Counted from the first letter of the stretch, positions 1-14,382 are shown. The stretch is DNA of 64,000 bases from Escarpia spicata (GCA_963995525.1 OZ023205.1:63311282-63375281); one strand, 5' to 3'. The notes: generated from the letters alone by a model not told the origin. Made by a program: numbers and translations.

Positions 1-64
1 GCTGTGATGTTACACAAATAGAAACACACTTGTATTATCAGTTCTGTATTGCCAGTGCAATTAT

Positions 65-601
65 TTACTGAGTGTTATTGATAGGCTCCTTTAAAATGTT
101 ATATGTCTTTGCAAGTCCTATATGAACTCTACATTGACTCTTGCTGGCAATTTTGCGGTGATGCAACACAGTTTCACAGGACCGCCTGTTCTTCTTCCGC
201 AAGGAGGTTGGAATGTTACTGTTAACAATGTAACTCTCTAATATATATTGAACATTAAACCCTTTGTCTGCCATGATGCAGTCTCCAGGGTCACACTTCC
301 CCATCAGGTTGGATCTCTCACAAATCTGACGATCACTGGTTGACCCACCATATGCGGTTGATACATAAAAAACAAGACCCCCAGGTGAAGCACCTACTAA
401 AACAGACGGTATTCTTGTTTTTTGTAGGTAGAAAAGGTATCTTGTTGCTCTAATGGTACTTTTTTTATTGGACACTCTGTGCGTCAATAATATCTTTAAA
501 GTTAGTTCATGAAAACTGTGACGTTCACTAGTTTGTTTCCCCCTCTGGCAAACCATGAAATGTATCCAACTAATAAAAATATTCGACACAGAATACATCA
601 A
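65..601 (-). pseudogene. Harbinger/ISL2EU-type DDE transposase remnant
   Basis: Minus-strand open frame of 178 codons. From about residue 68 it reads like the core of DDE_Tnp_4 transposases (PIF/Harbinger, ISL2EU group), which cut and paste DNA transposons. Visible are VGASPGGLVFYVS, YGGSTSDRQI, a GD(C/S)IMADKGF block holding one catalytic Asp, and a degraded KIASKSQCRVHIGLAKTYNIL block. In intact relatives the last block reads roughly RxHVERAI.R.K and supplies the catalytic Glu. Here that Glu is absent, so the enzyme should be dead. The N-terminal third is poorly conserved and the DNA-binding part is missing. No terminal inverted repeats were recognised. The family call is confident; exact limits are not. 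Confidence 0.78.
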
Positions 602-3437
<2,836 letters not shown>

Positions 3438-3539
3438 CTTAGTGTCTGTGTCCATATGCTCACTCGTTTGACGCTGGTCTAATGCGGGCAGTAATCATTC
3501 GACCACAACGTCGGCACAGGAGTTTTGACAGCTGTCTTG

Positions 3540-4070
3540 TTGGGGAAGCTAGTGTGCTGATTCGCTGGTGACGTTCGTGTCTTCTGCATCGGCTGCTGTT
3601 GCTGCTTCAGCAGTAGCGGGGCCTGTCGGACAGTCGTAGGACATATGCTGCGATCGCGAGCCGCTTCCGCCCAACTTGTTTTTATCGAGACCAGCAGCGT
3701 CAATATGTCACTTGAAACAGTCAGTGTATCGTAGACGTGGTCTTCGCACATTATGTTTACCCTGCCGTATCTCTTCTTATAAGACAGCCTTCGGAAGTGG
3801 CTCGTTGGCTCGTTCTCCATGCGTACCACGTTGCGGGCCCAGATGAGATGTAGTTGATGAGTTTGGCCTCAAGGCTTGGCATGCCAGCTCATTGCAGGAC
3901 TTCGTTGTTGGTCACACGATATACCGTCTCAAGGATCATTCGCAGATGACGCACGAGGATCTGTGCCAGTCTCAGGAGATATCGTCTAGGCAACGTGTAA
4001 GTCTCGGAATTGTATATTGACATGAGAGTACGACAGCGCGATAGACGTTTCATTTCGTTGTGAGCTTCTT
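3540..4070 (-). pseudogene. Decayed non-LTR reverse transcriptase C-terminus
   Basis: Reading the minus strand from about 4060 down gives, in shifting frames, YRVTNNEVLQ, AGMPSLEAKLI, then VVRMENE-like (MVRMENEP), ARDRSICPTTVRQ and a glutamine run. This order matches the post-RT tail shared by many invertebrate endonuclease-reverse transcriptase proteins (VTNNEVL..AGMPS.EA.L..HQLRW.GHVVRMENE...). Several stops and frameshifts separate the pieces, so this is an old fragment. Endonuclease and RT palm are absent. Clade is not assignable by eye. Confidence 0.6.
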
Positions 4071-4155
4071 GTTATGTCTACTGCATAATCCTTCACGTAG
4101 TCTTCTAAAAGCAGCGGAGGCCCAGGATCCGAACCAATACACACACACGCACTAC

Positions 4156-4156
<1 letters not shown>

Positions 4157-4213
<57 letters not shown>

Positions 4214-4214
4214 G

Positions 4215-4245
<31 letters not shown>

Positions 4246-4276
4246 GCATACATACACACATACATACATACACACA
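4157..4276. repeat. (ACAT)n microsatellite
   Basis: Tetranucleotide CATA/ACAT array with a few ATATGC interruptions and an ACACAT tail. Confidence 0.95.
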
Positions 4277-4429
4277 TATACTCACGATAAGGCATTTAAT
4301 ATTTATTACACACGACGTCGTAGACCCTATCCTCACAATTCTTTGACAGCTGCCGGAAGTTACGACAGCTAATCACCATATAATTCTACAGCCGACTCTG
4401 CGAACGGTCAGAACTCCCGAATTACCAAT

Positions 4430-4595
4430 TAACTACGACCTGTTTCTTACAACAATACACTTAATTAAGAGCTTGTCAATTCTGGCCCACCTGTGTGTGT
4501 GGGGGGGGGGGGGACGGGGGGGGGGACACGTATTGTTGAATTATTGTCCTGACTCGCTGTATTGACACTGCACTAGTCAAAATATGTATGTATGA
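4430..4595 (+). repeat. Diverged direct repeat, copy A, with G-tracts
   Basis: Shares with copy B (4670-4820) the ordered blocks AACAATA..CAC, ATTAAGA, GTCAATTCTGGCCCAC and TGTATTGACACTGCA. Between them copy A carries a TG run and two long G-tracts (about 4501-4525). Function unknown. Confidence 0.65.
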
Positions 4596-4669
4596 GTTTC
4601 CCCGTTATCATATAAACTAAGTTAAAACTTTCACTAATAATTACTAATTCCCAAATTTATTTCGATGTC

Positions 4670-4820
4670 ACTAATTAGGTACGGTTTCATAACAATAATG
4701 CACTCTATTAAGAATTGATCAATTCTGGCCCACTTATGTTATATACGCTGTCCCACATTGTGTGACAATAGTTCTTACTCAATGTGTTGACATTGCATAA
4801 GTAAACTTGTGTTCCGGTCG
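4670..4820 (+). repeat. Diverged direct repeat, copy B
   Basis: Second copy of the 4430-4595 sequence: AACAATAATGCAC, TATTAAGAATTGATCAATTC, TGGCCCAC, and GTGTTGACATTGCA. It lacks the G-tracts. Probably an old tandem duplication or two copies of a short dispersed repeat. Confidence 0.62.
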
Positions 4821-5647
4821 TTGTATCGTATAAGTGTCATTTAAGTATGTTTTCGAAATTTCAACCGCTTAACTGACGCGAGCGCAAGATCAGTACGCGG
4901 CTGATACAAAACACAAACTTCCATTTAGCTACATATAAATATGTAATGGTTTTATCCGCTCCATATATAGCCGCAAAGAGAAAGGTATATCGCCCTACAT
5001 CCATAAATGTTTTATATTTAAATTTAAAGACTTGGTAAATGTGAAAATATGCTCATAAACATACAATAATACTGCAGTACCTATCAACGTTCAGTGCCTC
5101 GTTATGAAACAAACTAATTTACGTCCTTCTCGAGTCCAATATCAATACGTACTTCAAAGTATCCGAACAAATATTAAGTCGCGATGCTGATCAATTTATG
5201 GTGTAAAGTGCCGGAATTCACTACCAGCCCATATTACAATGATGCCAACCTTTAACACATTCGTTAACAAATTAAAAGCCTATATGTTCGAAAGATATAT
5301 ATAACAAAAACTTAGAAACAAATGCACACTAAATTTAAATAAATAGCGATACATATATTCATAGATGGGCAACACGTTGTTTTCATATTTCGACCTAAGG
5401 ACGATGCATTGCTGCAATACACAAATCAACAAATGTGCTGTGATTATTTTGTAGTATCATTCATGTATAAATTACTCATGTTAAAAAATATAATGTTTCA
5501 AGAACATACACATCTCCCCTTACGGGACTACATTATGTTGTATTCCATTGTTGAATAGAGAGACCTTGTAAACGCTCGTCATGATACCAGCCCCTTAGAT
5601 CATAACTGCCGGCGCATGTAGCACTTGGTTTTGAGTTTATCAACGAC
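4821..5647. other. Upstream flank of SLC22-like gene
   Basis: No coding sequence recognised. It should contain the promoter and any 5' UTR of the transporter gene that starts at 5648, but no TATA or other element can be supported. Confidence 0.4.
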
Positions 5648-5779
5648 ATGGACCCAAACGACGCATTGGCAAGCTTGGGAAACCCCTGGACAAACCCATG
5701 GCAGATGTTTATGTATAACATAATTGCTTTCCTTGCGCATATCATAGGATGCTGGCAGATGTTGGCCGTCGTCTTTATT
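5648..5779 (+). CDS. SLC22-like exon 1 (start, TM1)
   Basis: Starts at ATG 5648, reading MDPNDALASLGNPWTNPWQ and then a hydrophobic helix ending LAVVFI. It ends in phase 1 at ATT-G|GTAAG. Human SLC22 proteins begin the same way (about 10 residues, LGxxGxxQ, TM1, VFxxxxPxHxC). The ATG fits family length; the frame is also open a little upstream, back to a TAA near 5612. Confidence 0.82.
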
Positions 5780-6001
5780 GGTAAGTTCTAGTTGTCATAA
5801 TATTAATACAATCAATAATTTGTTTACGTTTATTGTACGAATCTGATTGTTTTGCATCGCCGACTAATGCTAAAGTGGACACGTAATCAAATGTTCGCAC
5901 GTCATAGGCAAACATATTGGTAACAACGTGCGCTCAATCTAACAAAATATTTGTTTCTCCTACATTTTCCGATACAAAAATTGATAATTTATCTGAGTGT
6001 A

Positions 6002-6003
<2 letters not shown>

Positions 6004-6085
<82 letters not shown>

Positions 6086-6155
6086 GGACGCACGCTCGAA
6101 CACGCAGACAAACACACACACACACACAAACACAAACACAAACACAAACGCACGT
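6004..6155. repeat. (CA)n microsatellite with degenerate tail
   Basis: Pure CA to about 6080, then CGCACG and ACAAAC variants. Lies in the first intron of the SLC22-like gene. Confidence 0.95.
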
Positions 6156-6814
6156 ATATGTTGCATATACCTGGTAGTATGTCGTTTTCTTTTCAGGGCG
6201 TTTGTGCTACCTTTATTATAATCACAATATTTAGTGAAATCTCAAATCCGAGGACAATCGTGTTTTGTGTAGGTCGTTTGTTGGCGTTAGCGTGCAACGC
6301 ATAGAGCGGCCATTCACCTTTGCAGCAGCGACGTTTGTTGAACTTTGGATATCTACGTCTCCGATAACATTGTTCAAGTGTATCGTAAACAGTGGGTGCC
6401 TTGTTGGATACTTGTAACTCGTTTCATACTATTATACAACTATAATGTTTTAATGTCTTGTCTGAAGAGCACGTATAAACGTGATTCACTGAGACATCTG
6501 GTGATATGTTCTCATGTTATTTTAATGATGCAGTTGGCCTCACCCGTTCTTCATTTCGAGATCACCCGATAAATCACGTAAACGCTGAATCTCCACAAAT
6601 AATGAAGGTTTCTTTGCTAAAAAAGATAATTTTAACAGCTTTACAAAGCATTGAATGATTTGTAAACATTGCCTTATCTTTCAATATATTTGAACAGTTA
6701 TAACAAAACGCCTTGGATAATATGTTAGGTTAAAATGTATATGTAATGTATTACAATCTCCTTCCCAAAACTTCATTCTACGGAGACTACTTTAAGGAAG
6801 TAAATTTAAATATG

Positions 6815-7835
6815 AATACTGGAAATCAGTTTTGAGTGGGGTACAACAGGAATCAGTACTGGGACCTATATTATTCTTAATATATATCCACGATTCAGAC
6901 GATGATATAACAAGCAAGATGTTGAAATTTGCGGATGAAAAAAAATTGTTTAGAAGGATTAAACATTATGAAAATAGACAGCATTTACAAGATTATCTTG
7001 ACACGTTGATAAAATGGTCTGAAAAATGGCAAATGTTGTTCAATTTTTGTAAATGTAAATGCCCCCACACAGACATGGGAATGAAAACATACAATATATA
7101 ATGGGAGGTTCTGTACTAAGTACTACTGTAAAAGAAAAGGACTTAGGGTTAACCATTAGTGCTGATATGAAGGTTTCAGTGCTGATCCGTATAGCCGCTT
7201 CAAAGGGAAATCAAATCCTTGGATTAATCAGGCAAAACTTAACGTATAAGGAAAAAGAGCTAATAATACCGCTGTACAAAACAATACTTAGACCTCATTT
7301 AGAACATTGCATTCAAGCGTGGAGGCAATATTGCATGACGATCATATATGTGCAATGAGTACAGAGGAGAGCAACTAAAATGATACCAAAACTGAGGGAT
7401 CTTAGTTACGAAATACGCCTAAAAATGTGGTTTAACAACAGTATAGACCAGGAGATTGAGAGGAGGTTAGATAGAGGTTTTAAAATATTGAATGGTTATG
7501 AAAATTTTGATAGAAATATTTTTGTTTCAGTTAAGAAACATAGAAGGACCAGAGGACATGAAGTTATATTAGCAAAGGAGCAATATAGATTATATAAAAG
7601 AACGTTCTCATTCACACAAAGGACTGTAAATGAATGGAACAGATTATCTCCTGATTGTGTTGGTGCTAGTAGCGTGAATATGTTTAAAAATAAAATCGAC
7701 CCATACCTTAAAAGGGCGGGATACACGTAGATAAAAAGTATTGGACTCTCGATAAGCCAAAATACTTCCTTGTCCACCTGCCATCTAGAGTTAATTTTCT
7801 GGATGGCAATCTTGTTAAATCTTGATAAAAGCATT
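6815..7835 (+). mobile_element. L2/CR1-like LINE, 5'-truncated and frameshifted
   Basis: Plus-strand RT remnant within the first intron. Motifs in order: LSGVQQESVLGPILFLIYIHD (PQGSVLGP block, with PQG changed to QQE), LKFADEKKLF (catalytic FADD reduced to FADE), WSEKWQMLFN, EKDLGLTIS, IPLYKTILRPHLEHCIQAW, then after frameshifts LRDLSYEIRL and VNEWNRLSPDCVGA. This is the typical L2/CR1 second half. The 3' UTR (about 7730-7835) ends in a 10-bp-type tail (ATCTTGTTAA). A minus-oriented copy of the same 3' end lies at 54852-54990 plus 56222-56279. Inactive: lacks endonuclease, broken catalytic motif. Confidence 0.85.
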
Positions 7836-8128
7836 CTATAAGCATGATCTTACTCAAAATAACATAAAATGTGCATGTGTTTTTTGAATTTCCGATAACT
7901 TGGCCAGGATACCAATTGATACTTACATAATTATAAATTATTAATGTAATGTGTTATTGCAATTCGGACTATCCCTGTGTGTGCGTGTGTGCGTGCGTAC
8001 GTGGATGTTTGCGTGTATTGAACCATTAATCTGCATTGTTTGTCTTATTACAAATAACAGTAGGACAGTTCTTATATTTGCTCAAGAGTCTCAATATACG
8101 ATCATACAAACTGCTTTGTCTTATGGAG

Positions 8129-8328
8129 GTGGACAACCGAAGCATCGATGTCGACTTCCGCCAAAGGTTTCGCTGGAGGAGTCGATCCCATACCAATATA
8201 TCGACGGGGAACGACACTACGACAGTTGCGTCGTTTATGAGAACTACAGTAGCGCCACCAACCGGACAATACCGTGTCCACTCGGCTGGGAATATTATGA
8301 AGAAGACTCGTTCACAATTACTGAACAG
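8129..8328 (+). CDS. SLC22-like exon 2 (large extracellular loop)
   Basis: Starts after ..TTATGGAG, giving GGQPKHRCRLPPK joined to exon 1, and ends ITEQ at CAG|GCAAG. Encodes the glycosylated extracellular loop between TM1 and TM2, with family cysteines in HRCRLP, DSCVVYE and TIPCPLGWEY, plus N-glycosylation sequons NYS and NRT. Phase 1 in, phase 0 out. The donor is GC rather than GT. The next exon starts TGG GAC, making the hallmark E(Q)WDLVC. Confidence 0.85.
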
Positions 8329-8479
8329 GCAAGATGTTTTTTTTCTTAGTGAAAGGTGTGTAAATAACTGAATTGACGTATGTGTGATAAATACCAGAGA
8401 CGTCCACAGTAACAACATAAGCAAATAGAAAGTCAGGTACGTATTTACTACAAACGATTGTTATTAGAAAACCTCACAA

Positions 8480-10460
8480 GTCCGTACGTGATGACTTCTT
8501 CTTCAGTATAGCATATCTCTACGAGACGTAGCTGCCCGGACGATACGCTGCTCTATCTGCCGTTCGTCTCCCTGCTCTCACGATGTCGTATTCCAACGAG
8601 TCGCTGATGTCCTGCTCCCATCTTCTCGTTGGTCTTCCCCTTCCTCTCTTTCCCTCCACTTTGCCTTCTAGGTTTGTTTTCTCTAAGGAATTGTGTCTTT
8701 TGATGTAACCAAAATAACTCAGTTTTAGTCATTTTATTCTATTTACTAGTTGGCAGTTCTTTATGTCTAATTTTATACGGATCTCTTTGGTTGTTCTTGT
8801 TATCCATGGCACTCCTAAGACTTCTCTGTAATATTTCATCTCAAACGCTAGTATTCTTATCGTGTCTTCTTTGTTCAGTGACCACGTTACGCTCAAGTAG
8901 AGAGCTGTTGGGAAAACGCAAGTTTTAACAATTCTTTTCTTTGTTGGTATGTTTTGGCCTTTCCATACATTTGTTCAGATTAGTTTCTGCCTTGCTATGA
9001 CAATTCTTATTCTGATCTCTGATCATGTCTTGCCGTCTCCTTGTAGTCTTGGTCCAAATTAGTCGTAGTTGTTCACATTTTCAACGTGCTTCCCGTTGAT
9101 TGCAATGTCTGTTTATGAAATGCATACGTTAGTGTCCATGATTTTTTTTTTCTTCATATTAAGAAACAAGCCTTTTTTTCTCACTGTGTTCTTTTACAGA
9201 CATGATTAGGTTTGTTAGGCTGATTGTTGTAGTGGACAGGAATGCGGTGTCGTTTGCGTATCGTAGGTCTCTTATTCTATGTCTATGAATATTCACTTCA
9301 TCGTATCTTATTCTTCTCTCATCTAATTTTACATCTCTCATTATTTCTTCTGAGTAGAGGTTGAGTAGGTATGGAGAAGAAATACATCCTTGTCCTACTC
9401 CTTTTCCCACTGAAAACGTTTCTGTAGTTGTGTTTTCCAGCCTGACCACTGCTTGTTGATTGCTACAAAGTGAATTCAAGAGAGCGATTATTTGTAGGTG
9501 GAAGTTCTTGTCATTGAGCGTTTTCCACTTCATGTGATTATTCACACAGTCGAAAACATTAGAATAGTCTATGAAGCATATTCTTATTTATCTCTCTGAA
9601 TTTCCGTATCGACATTCTCAGATTGAATATGTGGTCTTTTGTGCCTCTGTTTTTTTAAGCCTGCCTATTTACTGCTCATTTCCATTTCCATTTTATCTTG
9701 CATTCTTTTCATTTTGATTCTCAGCAATATTTTGTTTGCATGGCTATTGAGTGATGTTATATAGTTGGAGCATAACTGTAAGTCTCCTTTCTTTGGTAAT
9801 GAGATGTGTATTGATTTCTTCCAGTCGTCGGGCCATTTTCCACTCTTCCATATTTTTTTACATGGTGCATGGTATAAGTTTATTTCTTCTTCCGCTGCTT
9901 TTTTCATTTCTGCCTGTACGTTGTCGCACCCAGGGCTTTTCCCATCTTTTAGACTATTAATGGCCCAATTCACCTCAGCTCTTAACGGTTCGAGAGCGTC
10001 CTCGTCTTGGTCTTCGTTTCCCATATCATGCGGGTCGTTGTTATCTCCATCTCGGGCGTACATATTTTCACAATATTCTTTCCATCTTTTGGCTATGTCT
10101 TCTGCATCAGTCAGAATCTTTGATGACACCGAGTCTTGGTTGGAATTTACCTGTCATGTTCTTTATGTCTTTAAACATTTCTTGGTTTCTGTTTTCTGTC
10201 ATGCAGTCCTCTATTTTCTTACACTTGGCTTCTACACTGTATATACTTTGTTTGTCCCTTTCGCAGAGTTTTTTTTATTAATTTGTTCATCTCATTATAT
10301 CTTAATCTGATAAATTCTTCGTTTTTGCGTTTCTTATGCTCTTTCCGTTCTGCTATTTTCTTTAAGGTCTCTATTCTGATCCTCCGTAGGTGTTTTTTTG
10401 CTTCTTTTCGGAAAATTGTCTTGATATCTTTTGCGATTTCTTCTAGTTTCGACTTGTACC
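8480..10460 (-). mobile_element. Decayed LINE RT region (endonuclease-RT type)
   Basis: Minus-strand non-LTR RT in several frames, 5'-truncated. From high to low coordinate: KRWKEYCENMYARD, RAEVNWAINSLKDGKSPGCD, KIWKSGKWPDDWKKS, LPKKGDLQLCSNY, then GVGQGCISSPYLLNLYSE and LRYANDTAFLS. The catalytic YADD reads YAND. The post-RT tail around 8500-8700 keeps RGRPTRRWEQDI and VRAGRRTADRAAYR in another frame. Stops and frameshifts make it inactive. It lies in the second intron of the SLC22-like gene, antisense to it. Confidence 0.82.
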
Positions 10461-11021
10461 TTTTGTAGGGTCAGTCGCATTCATTGTTTTGAATAAAATT
10501 CGATTCATGTGGAACCGTAAGATAACTGCTTATTCCTCTACGATGACTAGTGTTTGTATTACATCGGAATATTGCAAAATAACTCATTCTGACGCTCGTT
10601 TCGTCCCAAAAGCTATACTTGTAAACATGCTCTGAATGCATGGAAAGGGTCGGCCTGGTACGAGTTTGAGTCATAAGTGACGTCACATCTCGGCATCCCG
10701 AAAAGCGCGCCAAAAATATGCATATTCGAAAATTTCCGGATGCACAGCATAAAATGTGGAATTTCTAATTCATTGATTTTGTTTGGCTTGGTGGACATGG
10801 AAATAGATAGCAGGATGTAATATAGCATCAATTCAAGCAATATGTTTTTTCCCAAACCCTCCTGTGCTTTCAGTACGTCAACTGAAGACCAAATTCTAAT
10901 GCAAATGTCGTCTCCACGTTTAAAACTGTGCTCGAGGTATTCGACAGAACTAACTTCAGCATAGACAGTTTGGTGTTAAACAAGATTAAACTGGAGGTGA
11001 AGCCACCCATGTGTTTCACAA

Positions 11022-11022
<1 letters not shown>

Positions 11023-11093
<71 letters not shown>

Positions 11094-11212
11094 TATGTGT
11101 GTGTGTGTGTTTGTGTTTGTGTGCGTGTTTGTGTGCGTGTGCGTGTGCGTGTGCGTGTGCGTGTGCGTGTGCGTGTGCGTGTGTCTGCGTATATGTGTCT
11201 GTGTGTGTGTGT
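11023..11212. repeat. (TG)n / (TGTGCG)n repeat
   Basis: TG array passing into TGTGCG hexamers, about 100 bp before the third coding exon. Confidence 0.95.
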
Positions 11213-11315
11213 ATAATATTTACCGTCTCGAATTTATTGTGATAGATATTTAAAATCATATTACAATATATACTTCAATGTAAAACTTGAATAATACAGC
11301 TGCTTTTTTTGGTAG

Positions 11316-11546
11316 TGGGACTTGGTCTGTGGCATGAACTACGGCAGCGAGACTACACAAATGATGCTGGTTCTTGGCGTGTTCGTAGGAGCCATGAGTA
11401 TGTCGACAATCTCCGACAAGTTCGGCCGGAAACGCGCATTTCTTTTGAGCGCATGCGCAGGTAGCTTAGCTGTGCTCTTGACAGCATGGGTGAACAACTA
11501 TTACGTGTTTATTTTGATGCGCTTCGTTGTCGGCTTCTTCCAACAG
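11316..11546 (+). CDS. SLC22-like exon 3 (TM2-TM4 region)
   Basis: Begins TGGGACTTGGTCTG after TTTGGTAG and ends TTCCAACAG|GTTGGT, phase 0 at both ends, 77 codons. Encodes WDLVCGMNYGSETTQ, a membrane helix, STISDKFGRKRA (the MFS loop 2-3 signature with conserved D, G, R, K) and two further helices ending VVGFFQQ. The strongest single family match in the locus. Confidence 0.93.
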
Positions 11547-12423
11547 GTTGGTATAATGTATGTACGTTGTTTGATGTTCACAGTTGAACAGTGTTTCCGA
11601 ACCCAAACTTTAGATAAAACATATATTTTGCTTATAATGCAATGCATTCAACATTCATAGATATACATTATGTTTGGAATCATTGTATTTTCATAGCATG
11701 TGAACTAAATATGAAAACAAAAACATGTGTCGCCATTCTATTATATATGATGAGGCCAGTAGTGTAGTGCGTCGAGCGCCGGATTCTCCATCGACCTGGT
11801 TGTCATCCTCATGCTGCCGTTTCTTGGATAGGTTCGTTAACTCTACCCTGATCCAATTCAATATCTTGTATGAATGTGTACGTAGATATAGACAGAGAAG
11901 TCCAGATGGTCTTCGTTGAGCAAGTTTGTCATGGAGTAAATTGTAGTAAACCGCTCTGGGCATTCTTATTGACTATACACTGCGCTGTATAAGAATTTAC
12001 CTTTTTATATGTTGAAATTAGACTGTTTTGATAGCTGGATACGCAAATGTAGAGTTAAGCAGCAATATGATTATATTGTGTTTCATAACGATGATAACTA
12101 TATTGCTACTTTTTTTTTATTGTTGTTTATGGTGATAATGATGATGATGATGAAGTTGATACATACTCTAAGTCGTTCTCTAGAACGCGACCGTGATTTA
12201 AAACAAACATTTCCATATTAAATGTAATGTTCATTATAACTTGAGTAAAAAATATTTAGCAGTCGAACGAAGTGCTTCCATTAAACGCCTACTTCTTGCA
12301 CAGTCCCAGTAGTCTAACTTCCTTCCATTACCTTCAGCCCAAGTCCCCAAATTGACGCAAAACGTTTCACTGATTAACTTTCTAGTAAAGTATAATTCAA
12401 TACTGCCAACTAATTGTCGACAG

Positions 12424-12620
12424 GGTGTCGTACTTCCCAGCTTTGTGCTCGTCTGTGAGCTGTTTGCTGCCAAACAAAGGACGATGGCCGGGATGATGTC
12501 GGGAATGTACTGGCCTCTCGCGATGGTGATGCTCGCTGTGGTCGCTCACTTCTTTCGCAACTGGCGTCATCTGCTTATTGTCACGTCGATTCCCGGTTTA
12601 TTCATCGTGCCGCTATTCTG
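12424..12620 (+). CDS. SLC22-like exon 4 (TM5-TM6 region)
   Basis: Starts GGTGTCGTACTTCC after GTCGACAG and ends in phase 2 at TTCTG|GTTGGT. Encodes GVVLPSFVLVCELFAAKQRT, MSGMYWPLAM, FFRNWRHLLIV and IPGLFIVPLFW. The E(L/Y)..xxxR and NWR..L positions are family features. The phase-2 end joins exon 5 to give FW-IIPESLPW without loss. Confidence 0.9.
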
Positions 12621-12771
12621 GTTGGTAACTCAGACTTATATTTTTTTAAACAGTTCGAACATGTGGTACATTTAATATTAATGTTACAAATTGACATATA
12701 CTTTACGACAGCTTTGAATATAATTCAATAACAATAATTTTCCGCGCATTATTTGAAAATTATAATTTTAG

Positions 12772-13074
12772 GATCATCCCGGAATCACTGCCCTGGCTCA
12801 TTGCAAAGAACCGCGAGTCGGAGGCGAAGTGTATCTTACAGACTGCTGCTAGATGGAACAACGTGCAGCTACCCGAGGAATATCTACCAACCCCGAAGTA
12901 AGACAACTCATTCGTGTATACGAATGATGACGGGGGAAAAGATGCCATAACAGTTAATCGACAACTGGTGACTACAACAGAAAAGCAAGAAGACGAGGCA
13001 AAACAGTACACCATACTAGACATCTTGGCATCGCGAAAACTACGCCTCAATGCCCTGGTGATGGTCTATATTTG
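12772..13074 (+). pseudogene. SLC22-like exon 5 with in-frame TAA
   Basis: Starts G-ATC-ATC after TTTTAG, giving IIPESLPWLIAKNRESEA (family motif xxPESPRWLxxxgrxxEA), the long cytoplasmic loop and the start of TM7 (LRLNALVMVYI), then a phase-2 donor TTTG|GTGCGT. At 12899-12901 the frame has TAA, after ..LPTPK and before DNSFVYTNDD. The same frame continues open and family-like for another 57 codons. A micro-intron from GTAAGA at 12898 was tested against nearby AG acceptors and none keeps frame. So this is a nonsense mutation, a variant allele or a sequence error. Confidence 0.85.
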
Positions 13075-14194
13075 GTGCGTATCATTGTCTAAGATATCTG
13101 CTATATGTGTTTGTCATTCAACCACAAATGTCATCAAGCCTTCCTTTGTTTCAAATTCAGCATGGAAATAATACACATTCCTTCCATTCTGTAGCTTGAC
13201 TCCGCTGCAATATCGTAGTATTACAACAGTTCTGAAACGTTCTGCGTATGAGTGTTAAACCAGAATATAACAATGTGTACATATATGTACCCGCGCAAGC
13301 CTTTCAATGTTAATACTTACAATGGCTTTTTAAATGAATTAACCGTTCGGAGTAACACAATGTGAAGAACATTATAATACACGTACTTATACCTTCAAAA
13401 TATTACAAACAATTGTTTATAAAAAAAACCGGGTTACTTAGGTCTAAGTCATCGCAGTTACACTGTTTGATTACAGTAGGTAATATAATTTCTAATACAC
13501 TTTGTTATCTTAATCAGATGAGAACTCGACACAGCGTTATATAGGAATATATATATTTTTGTAAAAGCATAGTTCTTCTTCAAAATTGAATGGTTTCGTA
13601 TCCGTCGTTAAATGTCTGGATGACAAGTTAGTTCAATGTGTTGATCTTTGTTCGTAATTTTGTTTGTTTTGTATCGTACGTATTCGTAGGTCTACGCTTA
13701 TTTGAATTGCTTAAAGGGTATATTGTTGCAGGCCGTAGAAATATAGCACTTCGTAATAATAATATCAAGATACTTTTATGGCTTCAAAATCCAAGGAATC
13801 CTCAATCCAGTGGCGCAAAATGATGTACAAATGTAGTTAATATACGGATGAACGCATTAAAGTCCCTATCAACGTTGGAAACAAAAATGTAGGTATTTAG
13901 ATGACAGCGATGAAAAGCTACATTTCCATGTATTTTAACGGCAATTGGTTGTGGATTATACAGAGTTGGCGTAGGTGTGTCTAAGGGGGCTGGGAGGGGC
14001 ACGTACCCCCTAAACCTTTGAAATTATTTGCGTCCCGGAAGACCTTTTTGAATGGGCCCACGTTCCAGTGCCACATAGATCATTGAAAATAAGCTGAAAG
14101 TCGAGCCAGCGGAGAAGGAAGAAAAGCTGAAGATGCGGCCTCAAAGCGACGAAACTTTCAACAACAATTAATGCGCTAAGTTTATTAGTACACA
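13075..14194. other. Intron where a TM7-TM8 exon is expected but not seen
   Basis: SLC22 genes have an exon here for TM7-TM8. None was recognised in any frame. The exon at 12772 ends in phase 2 and the exon at 25321 starts in phase 2, so skipping would keep frame but lose about two helices. Confidence 0.45.
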
Positions 14195-14375
14195 AATATC
14201 CACCAGTGTATATAACCAGGTATTCACTCATAAACTGAAGCAACGTGAACTGGAGAAAGGTAGAGTGGAGGAACTTGTCCAAGGATCGACACGGCAGCAC
14301 AGTATTCGAACCAGGTTTCTCTCTGCGGAGAGTCCGAACTGACAGAAGCTCTAGCCGCTGCACCATAGCGCTCCA
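14195..14375 (-). mobile_element. tRNA-derived SINE
   Basis: On the minus strand the head has a pol III A box TGGTGCAGCGG (14355-14365) and B box GGTTCGAATAC (14302-14312) at tRNA-like spacing. A body with ATCCTTGGACAAGTTCCTCC follows, as in many aquatic-animal SINEs, then GAATACCTGGTTATATACAC. Its 5' end lies about 8 bp from the left breakpoint of the segmental duplication. Confidence 0.72.
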
Positions 14376-14382
14376 CACAAAC

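Noticed and set aside
11735..11830. tRNA-like A-box sequence near AGTGTAGTGCGTCGAGCG
   Set aside because: No B box at tRNA spacing was found.
12898..12986. A micro-intron removing the TAA in the fifth exon
   Set aside because: GTAAGA could serve as donor, but none of the AG acceptors examined within about 120 bp restores the family reading frame.
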